This document shows positions 27,418 to 32,352 of a DNA stretch of 32,352 bases, one piece after another (the first letter of the stretch is position 1; each line of letters begins with the position of its first letter). The notes under the pieces were generated by a model, which saw only the letters and a program-made list of their open reading frames with translations, did not search any database and was not told the DNA's origin. A program made the position numbers and the translations under genes. Source of the DNA: Gammaproteobacteria bacterium (GTDB taxonomy: Bacteria; Pseudomonadota; Gammaproteobacteria; Pseudomonadales; Pseudohongiellaceae); NCBI GenBank assembly GCA_026709135.1, contig JAPOTO010000048.1, positions 1 through 32,352 of the forward strand. The letters are read 5' to 3'.

Positions 27418-28659
27418 TCAGATGACGTTTTTTACCCGCAATGCTTCGATTTCGGCTGGGCTGAATCCAAGCATCGACAGGACTTCCCCGGTGTTCTCGC
27501 CGAGCAGGGGCGGCGGCCGGTTGAAGGCGAGTGGCTCGTTGCGGAAGTTCATCGGGCTGACGACCTGCGGCACCTTGCCCGCGAGTGGATGATCGAGTTC
27601 GCGCAACATGCGGCGGTGTTGGATCTGCGGCTCGGCGAACAAATCGGGCACGGTGTTGATGGGGCCGCAGGGCACGCCGGCCGATTCCAGCCTGGCCACC
27701 CAGCCCGCCACGCTGTCGCCGGCCAGTGCTGCCACGATGATTTCATTCAAGGCATCGAGGTTGGCCACCCGATCCGCATTCAGCCGGAAGCGCGGGTCGT
27801 CGGCGAGGTCGTCGCGGCCAAGTTCCGCGGCGAGCTTGACGAATTGCGCGTCGTTGCCCACGGCGATGACGATATGCCCGTCGGCGCAGGCGTACACATC
27901 CTGCGGCTGGATATTGGGATGGCTATTGCCGCGCCGCCTTGGCGCGCGGCCTGAAATCAAGTAATTCATCGACTGGTTGGCGAGAAAAGCCGCCTGCACA
28001 TCGAGCATGGCGAGATCGATGTATTCGCCCTTGCCGGTTTGCGTCCGGCGGGCGAGGGCGGCAAGCACCGCCACCGCGACATACATCCCCGTCATCAGAT
28101 CGACGATGGGAACGCCGACCTTCTGCGGCCCGCCACCGGGCTTGGCATCGGCTTCGCCGGTAACGCTCATCAGCCCGCCCATGGCCTGAATCATGAAGTC
28201 GTAGGCGGCGTGGGCCGCCTTGGGGCCGTCCTGGCCGAAACCGGTCACCGAGGCATAAATCAATTCGGGATTTTCACGCCGCAGCTCGTCATAGGTCAGC
28301 TTGAACCGGGCGAGCGCGCCGACCTTGTAGTTTTCCAGCAGGATGTCGCTCTCCCTGGCGAGTTTGCGGATGATCGCCTGCCCTTCCTCCGTGGCGATGT
28401 TGAGCGTTATCGAGCGCTTGCCGCGGTTCACGCCAAGGAAATAGCCGGAATCCCCCGTTGCCTTGCCTTCCCGGCCCTGCAGGAACGGCGGGCCCCAGCT
28501 CCGGGTGTCGTCGCCGGTGCCGGGCCGCTCCACCTTGATCACATCGGCGCCGAGATCCGCCAGAACTTGGCTCGCCCAAGGGCCCGCCACGATCCGGCTG
28601 AGATCGAGAACCCGGAGATGCGCCAGCGGCCCGCTGCGCGGTTTGGTTCTACTCGTCAT
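27418..28659 (-). CDS. Family III CoA-transferase (CaiB/BaiF/FRC type)
   Basis: Moves CoA between organic acids through a mixed anhydride on an Asp. The protein has 413 residues, normal for the family. N-terminal LRVLDLSRIVAGPWASQVLA and DLGADVIKVERPGTGDDTR form the CoA-binding Rossmann part. VGVPIVDLMTG at 181-191 holds the probable catalytic Asp187. GKGEYIDLAMLD and GNSHPNIQPQDVYACADG are further family blocks. The substrate cannot be told. The start at 28659 overlaps the upstream transporter stop (ATGA), so both act in one pathway, presumably import and CoA activation of the same acid. Confidence 0.92.
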   Translation of the reverse strand: MTSRTKPRSGPLAHLRVLDLSRIVAGPWASQVLADLGADVIKVERPGTGDDTRSWGPPFLQGREGKATGDSGYFLGVNRGKRSITLNIATEEGQAIIRKLARESDILLENYKVGALARFKLTYDELRRENPELIYASVTGFGQDGPKAAHAAYDFMIQAMGGLMSVTGEADAKPGGGPQKVGVPIVDLMTGMYVAVAVLAALARRTQTGKGEYIDLAMLDVQAAFLANQSMNYLISGRAPRRRGNSHPNIQPQDVYACADGHIVIAVGNDAQFVKLAAELGRDDLADDPRFRLNADRVANLDALNEIIVAALAGDSVAGWVARLESAGVPCGPINTVPDLFAEPQIQHRRMLRELDHPLAGKVPQVVSPMNFRNEPLAFNRPPPLLGENTGEVLSMLGFSPAEIEALRVKNVI

Positions 28660-30002
28660 CGATTATCCGGGTTGCGCCCGCCGTGGTTTGAGGCCCGTGG
28701 TTGAGACCCATGGTGCAAAATAGTAACCGCAATCATGGCGATCAACAGCGGCACTGAAAAGGCGAAGAAGCATTGGGCCCCGGTCCAGCCCTGGGCGAGC
28801 AGGAGGCCCGCCGCCGCCGGGCCGAGTATTCCGCCGAAGCGGCCGATGCCGATGGCCCAGCCCACGCCGGTGTTGCGGATTGCGGTGGGGTAGATATCCG
28901 GGGCGATGCTGTACACGCCGATGATCGAGCCGAAGATGAAGTAGCCGATCACGAATCCAAGCACGAGCATCACGCCGAGATTGCCGTCGAGCAGGCCGAA
29001 CAGCACCATGAACACCGCGCACAGCAGCATGTGGAGCGCGGTCAGCCGGTGGGCGGAAAACCGCGCCGTGAGATAGCCAAGGGTGACGCCGCCGCCGATG
29101 CCGCCGATATTCATCAACACGCCGCCGGAAATGCCCTGCTCGGCGCGCAGCCCCGCTTCAGTGAGCAGGGTGGGTGTCCAGCTCAGGACGAAATAGAAGC
29201 TGAGCATCACCATGAAGAACGCGCACCACAGCAGCGTGGTGGGGGTTCGCAGCGGGCTGGAGACGAGATCGAGCACACTGCCCCGGGATGCGGCCCCCGC
29301 CCGCCTCGGGCGCGGCAATTGCGCAACCGGCGCCTGGCCAAGCCGCGCCAGCAAATCGTTGACTTTCTCCAGCGCGTTGCGGGGCTTGCGCTCGATCAGG
29401 TATTCGAGCGACTCGGGCAGGTATCTGAGCACCAGCGGAATCATCGCGATGGTGCAGGCCGCCCCGAACACATAAACCGAGCGCCAGCCATACGCGACGA
29501 TCAGCAGCGCCGCGATGCTTCCGCCGATGGTGGCGCCCACCGGATAGCCCGACTGCACCATGCTGATGGCGAATCCCCGCCGCCGGTGGGAGGCGTATTC
29601 CGCGGTGATCGTGGTGATGCTCGCGAGCATGCCGCCGATGCCGATTCCGGTCACTACCCGGGCGCTGGCGAGGCTCGGGACCGACCAGGTGAACGCCGAA
29701 GCGAGCATTCCGGCGCTGATGATCGCCAGGCAGAGGAGGATCGTGTTGCGGCGGCCGATTCTGTCCGCGACCGGCGCGAGAAACAGCGATCCCGCCGCCA
29801 TGCCAAACAGTCCCGCGCTTAGCAACAAGCCCACTGATTGCGGCTCCAGCGACCACTCGGCGGCGATCGACGGCGCGGTGAAGGCCATGACGAGCACGTC
29901 GAAGCCGTCGATCATGTTGATGACCACGCAGATCGTCACCGCCAGCACTTGCATGGGCCGCATCGGGCCTTGCTCGATGCTGGCGACGATGTCGGTGTTC
30001 AC
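28656..30002 (-). CDS. MFS transporter, aromatic acid:H+ symporter (AAHS) type
   Basis: Inner-membrane major facilitator of 448 residues with about 12 hydrophobic segments. The TM1 motif NMIDGFDVLVMAFTAPSIAA resembles PcaK and other aromatic or dicarboxylic acid carriers, in which the Asp residues of DGFD are needed for transport. The loop 2-3 signature APVADRIGRRNT is present. The start is chosen at GTG 30002 with GGGG upstream; a TTG at 30014 would add four residues. It overlaps the CoA-transferase by 4 bases. Substrate is inferred to be an aromatic or branched organic acid later linked to CoA. No regulator gene is adjacent. Confidence 0.88.
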   Translation of the reverse strand: MNTDIVASIEQGPMRPMQVLAVTICVVINMIDGFDVLVMAFTAPSIAAEWSLEPQSVGLLLSAGLFGMAAGSLFLAPVADRIGRRNTILLCLAIISAGMLASAFTWSVPSLASARVVTGIGIGGMLASITTITAEYASHRRRGFAISMVQSGYPVGATIGGSIAALLIVAYGWRSVYVFGAACTIAMIPLVLRYLPESLEYLIERKPRNALEKVNDLLARLGQAPVAQLPRPRRAGAASRGSVLDLVSSPLRTPTTLLWCAFFMVMLSFYFVLSWTPTLLTEAGLRAEQGISGGVLMNIGGIGGGVTLGYLTARFSAHRLTALHMLLCAVFMVLFGLLDGNLGVMLVLGFVIGYFIFGSIIGVYSIAPDIYPTAIRNTGVGWAIGIGRFGGILGPAAAGLLLAQGWTGAQCFFAFSVPLLIAMIAVTILHHGSQPRASNHGGRNPDNR

Positions 30003-30184
30003 GGCGCGCCCCAATGCGCAAAAAACACGATTTTCCCCGTTCTTGGCATGCGTATGTGGTTGTTGAGTTGACAGACTGCATCATCGGCGGATTCAACCCG
30101 CCGGGCAAGCCAGTTTCAGCGGCGGCCGGAACCTGCAGCTCCCGCGCGGGATTTTCGCCGCAGGCCCGACAAATGCCCGGTTCG
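30003..30184. other. Intergenic region between divergent MFS and AAA ATPase genes
   Basis: No gene is seen. A perfect TTGACA lies at 30069-30074 on the plus strand, but no -10 follows at the right distance. GC-rich inverted stretches occur around 30085-30170. Promoters for the minus-strand transporter are not obvious. Confidence 0.4.
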
Positions 30185-30276
30185 CATTTCGCCAAATCAC
30201 CGGTTGGCATTCCGCCAAATCACCGGTTGACATTCCGCCAAATCACTGGTTAATATTCCGCCAAATAACCGGTTGA
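30185..30276. repeat. Four tandem copies of a 23-bp repeat
   Basis: Copies run 30185-30207, 30208-30230, 30231-30253 and 30254-30276 with no spacer. The common core is CCGCCAAATCACCGGTT, with one to a few changes per copy (TCGCC in copy 1, CACTGG in copy 3, ATAACC in copy 4). Each holds a short palindrome ACCGGT or a close variant. The array ends 27 bases before the AAA ATPase start codon, where its promoter should lie, so it may be a multi-site operator. It is not CRISPR: there are no spacers. Confidence 0.85.
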
Positions 30277-30303
30277 GAAGTCTGCGGACTACCATTCCCC
30301 ACC

Positions 30304-31557
30304 ATGGAGTTTCTTCCCCGAATCGTTGAGGCGGAACTGTCGCAGTTGCTTGAGGCGACTGGCGCGGTGCTCATTGAAGGCCCGAAAGCCTGCGGCAAGA
30401 CCGCAACCGCAATGCGGGCGGCGGCAAGCGAGGTGCGGCTGGACCGCGACGAAAACGCCAAGCGGATGGTCGATCTCGATGTGGCCGCCGTGCTGGCCGG
30501 AAAACCCCCACGCCTGATCGATGAATGGCAGCTCGCGCCGAGTATCTGGAATCATGTGCGGCATGAAGTTGATGCCAGACGCGCTCCGGGCCAATTCATC
30601 CTCACCGGCTCCGCCAAACCCGCGGACGATCACACGAGGCACTCCGGGGCGGGGCGCTTTTCCCGGCTGCGGATGCGGCCCTTCTCCCTGGGTGAATCGG
30701 GGCGGTCATCGGGCGCGATTTCGCTGGCCAAGCTGCTCCAGGGCGAACCGCAAAGCGCCGCGCGGCAAGAAATGACGATTCCCTCGCTCGCCGAGATCAT
30801 TTGCGCCGGCGGTTGGCCCGCCAACACCGGCAAGCCCCCGGCCGCGGCGATTCGCGCCAATCGCGGCTATCTGCGGGAAATCTGCCACCTCGACATCTCC
30901 CAGGCGAGCGGCAAGTCGCATGACCCGATCCGGGTTGAGCGATTGCTGCGGTCATTGGCGAGGAATGTGGCGACTCCCGTCGCGACCAACAAACTCGCGG
31001 CCGATGTGGGCGGCGCGGATGGCCGGGGGCTGAATCCCGATACGGCCGCGGAGTATCTCGATGCGCTCACCCGGCTGATGGTGGTGGAAGATCAGCCCGC
31101 CTGGTCTCCGAACCTGCGCTCGCGCACCCGCCTTCGCGCGGCGGCGGTGCGCCACTTCGCGGATCCATCGCTCGCCGTGGCGGCTTTGGGAATCACGCCG
31201 GACCGCCTGCTCGCCGATCTCGCGTTTTTCGGATTTCTGTTCGAGTCCCTGGTCATCCGCGACCTGCGAGTCTATGCCCAAGCCGCGGATGCCCGGGTCT
31301 GCCACTACCGCGAGAAAGACGGCCTCGAAGTCGACGCCATCGTGGAAACAGCCGATGGGCGCTGGGCCGCATTCGAGATCAAGCTCGGCGAGCGCTGGAT
31401 CGATGAAGGCAGAAAAAACCTGCTCCGCCTCGCCGACCGCCTCGCCGGAACCGACCATGGCAAACCCGCCGCCCTCGGGATCATCCTCCCCAACGGCTAT
31501 GGATACTGCAAACCCGGCGAAGTCGGCATCATCCCCATCAACACGCTGGGCCCATAA
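30304..31557 (+). CDS. AAA ATPase with DUF4143 C-terminal domain
   Basis: A 417-residue protein of the prokaryotic ATPase family described as AAA_14 plus DUF4143; its function is not known. Walker A GPKACGKT is at 26-33, Walker B LIDEW at 71-75, and a sensor-like FILTGS at 98-103. A helical middle part follows. The C-terminal domain has HYREKDGLEVDAIVE and AFEIKLG, with Asp344, Glu358 and Lys360 spaced as in PD-(D/E)XK nucleases. The start MEFLPRIVEAELSQLL matches the family, but the ribosome site is poor. It sits behind the 23-bp repeat array and converges on fic. Such genes are often strain-variable; a role in defence or toxin control is possible but unproven. Confidence 0.88.
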   Translation: MEFLPRIVEAELSQLLEATGAVLIEGPKACGKTATAMRAAASEVRLDRDENAKRMVDLDVAAVLAGKPPRLIDEWQLAPSIWNHVRHEVDARRAPGQFILTGSAKPADDHTRHSGAGRFSRLRMRPFSLGESGRSSGAISLAKLLQGEPQSAARQEMTIPSLAEIICAGGWPANTGKPPAAAIRANRGYLREICHLDISQASGKSHDPIRVERLLRSLARNVATPVATNKLAADVGGADGRGLNPDTAAEYLDALTRLMVVEDQPAWSPNLRSRTRLRAAAVRHFADPSLAVAALGITPDRLLADLAFFGFLFESLVIRDLRVYAQAADARVCHYREKDGLEVDAIVETADGRWAAFEIKLGERWIDEGRKNLLRLADRLAGTDHGKPAALGIILPNGYGYCKPGEVGIIPINTLGP

Positions 31558-31619
31558 GCGAAAAGCGAACTCGTCCTCGACCTGCCTCCGGGGAGGGGGA
31601 GAGGTGCCGGGCCCCCAAA
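31558..31619. other. Short convergent gap, possible terminator stem
   Basis: The 62 bases between the ATPase and fic stops include a very GC-rich CCTCC/GGAGG hairpin around 31585-31596 without a T-run. It may act on both converging transcripts; this is weak. Confidence 0.3.
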
Positions 31620-32231
31620 TCACCAAAGCGCGGCGCTATTCGTGATTCGCCGACGCCATATCCCGGCCAGTGGCCGCGGGTCGCGCTGGTCATATGCCCG
31701 CAGGGCCGCAAAGTACTCCTTGGCTTCCTCCTTCGATGTTGCTGCCATGTTGATGACGGGCAAATCCAGCCGGTAGAGCAGTTCTATCAGGAACAGGCGG
31801 GAAACGCGGCCGTTGAAATCCGCGAACGGGTGGATGTGCAGCAGGCGCCCTTCGGCGAAAGTCAGCACATCGATCAGGTCGCCGCATTCGTCCGCGAGAT
31901 TTGCGAGCCTCGTGTCAAGGTCGGCGGCGTAATTGAGCATCAAGACAGGGACCCGCTCGTGCGGCGGTGCCCGGTGCGCGCCAACCTCGACGTTTCGCAG
32001 GCGCCAGCGGCCCGCTATCTCCGGGGTGAGATCGGCGCAAATCCGCCGGTGAAGTTCGAGCGGCAAGTCGGCGATGGAAACTCCCGCGAATCGCCGCTCC
32101 AGGATTTGCAGCTCGGCGTCTTCCACGCGCTCGGCGAGCAAGGGCGCAAGCTCCAGATAATTCAAGATGCCGGCGGAGGTTTCGACATAGCGCGTTGCCG
32201 AATGCGGCGGGCGAGTCGTTCCCGCAGCCAT
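31620..32231 (-). CDS. Fic/DOC family protein (probable AMPylase toxin)
   Basis: Fic-domain protein of up to 203 residues that would transfer AMP or a similar group to a target protein. The Fic motif HPFADFNGRVSR carries the catalytic His, Asn and Arg residues, but has Phe where Gly is usual (canonical HPFxxGNGRxxR). The helical surroundings EVGAHRAPPHERVPVLM and RPLAGIWRRRI are typical of small Fic proteins. The open frame begins at ATG 32231, but this overlaps the upstream ORF by 70 bases. A TTG at 32165, overlapping that ORF's stop, would give 181 residues and is a serious alternative. The protein lacks an internal inhibitory motif near its N-terminus, which fits a separate antitoxin. Confidence 0.85.
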   Translation of the reverse strand: MAAGTTRPPHSATRYVETSAGILNYLELAPLLAERVEDAELQILERRFAGVSIADLPLELHRRICADLTPEIAGRWRLRNVEVGAHRAPPHERVPVLMLNYAADLDTRLANLADECGDLIDVLTFAEGRLLHIHPFADFNGRVSRLFLIELLYRLDLPVINMAATSKEEAKEYFAALRAYDQRDPRPLAGIWRRRITNSAALW

Positions 32232-32352
32232 TCCTCGTCCACCGGCTCGCCCTCCATCGCCATGGAGTTGGCCACATGCCGCGGGATCGCCTCCAGATGC
32301 AGGCGCCGGCGTTCCTCCACCGGCAGGCTGCGCCAGTGGTTGATGGCCTCCA
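32162..32352 (-). CDS. Partial antitoxin-like ORF upstream of fic
   Basis: An open frame enters from the window edge and ends at TGA 32162, giving 62 visible residues: EAINHWRSLPVEERRRLHLE and so on to RQRAMSKPPPAS. It contains ANSMAMEGEPVDEEW, whose SMAMEG fits the Fic-inhibitory helix motif [S/T]xxxE[G/N] known from VbhA/FicA antitoxins. The charged helical composition and position directly upstream of fic match a class I Fic toxin-antitoxin pair. The N-terminus is outside the window. The overlap with the longest fic frame means one of the two starts needs care. Confidence 0.6.
   Translation of the reverse strand, partial: EAINHWRSLPVEERRRLHLEAIPRHVANSMAMEGEPVDEEWLRERLARRIRQRAMSKPPPAS

Noticed and set aside
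27289..27420. Integrated element at the ssrA 3' end
   Set aside because: tmRNA 3' ends are common attachment sites, but there is no integrase next to it and I saw no second copy of the 3' end in the window.
30185..30276. CRISPR array
   Set aside because: The 23-bp repeats are contiguous with no spacers, and there are no cas genes.

Overview
The window is GC-rich bacterial DNA with the gene content of a free-living, probably marine or alga-associated gammaproteobacterium. The backbone order dnaK-grpE / recN / fur / bamE ... rnfH-ratA ... smpB-ssrA matches, in order and orientation, the conserved cluster known from Pseudomonas (dnaK-grpE-recN-fur-omlA-rnfH-ratA-smpB) and, in part, E. coli (recN-bamE-rnfH-ratA-smpB-ssrA). 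TIGR01782-type TonB-dependent receptors and a complete alginate pathway fit a marine polysaccharide degrader. The species cannot be named from the sequence.

Layout. (1) 160-5597: chaperone genes dnaK and grpE (minus) behind a very good sigma-32 promoter, recN (plus), fur (minus, overlapping recN tail to tail) and the outer-membrane lipoprotein gene bamE (plus). (2) 5641-21024: an alginate utilisation locus, all on the plus strand. A GntR/FadR regulator, a PL17 oligoalginate lyase, an MFS uronate transporter, an SDR reductase and KDG kinase form one tight run. An intergenic perfect 15-bp operator-like palindrome follows, then two TonB-dependent receptors, a PL6 alginate lyase and KDPG aldolase. 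(3) 21047-22686: hipA-hipB toxin-antitoxin genes (minus), flanked by a 180-bp AT-rich stretch. (4) 22867-24134: an ArsA/Get3-like ATPase behind a small protein ending in Cys-Cys (minus). (5) 24183-27352: rnfH, ratA and an SLC6-type sodium symporter (minus), then smpB, tmRNA and its terminator (plus). (6) 27418-30002: an AAHS-like MFS transporter overlapping a family III CoA-transferase (minus). (7) 30185-32352: a four-copy 23-bp tandem repeat in front of an AAA ATPase (DUF4143 type), then a Fic protein with an upstream partial antitoxin-like ORF at the window edge.

How it works together. The receptors would bring alginate oligomers into the periplasm. PL6 and PL17 would cut them to unsaturated monouronate, the MFS protein would carry this (DEH) inward, the SDR would reduce it to KDG, the kinase would make KDPG and the aldolase would give pyruvate and glyceraldehyde-3-phosphate. 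The GntR regulator is the natural controller through ATTGGTA-type sites in front of itself and of the receptor operon. The alginate, hipBA and ArsA block sits exactly between bamE and rnfH, which are neighbours in related genomes, so about 18.5 kb appears to have been inserted into a conserved core cluster.
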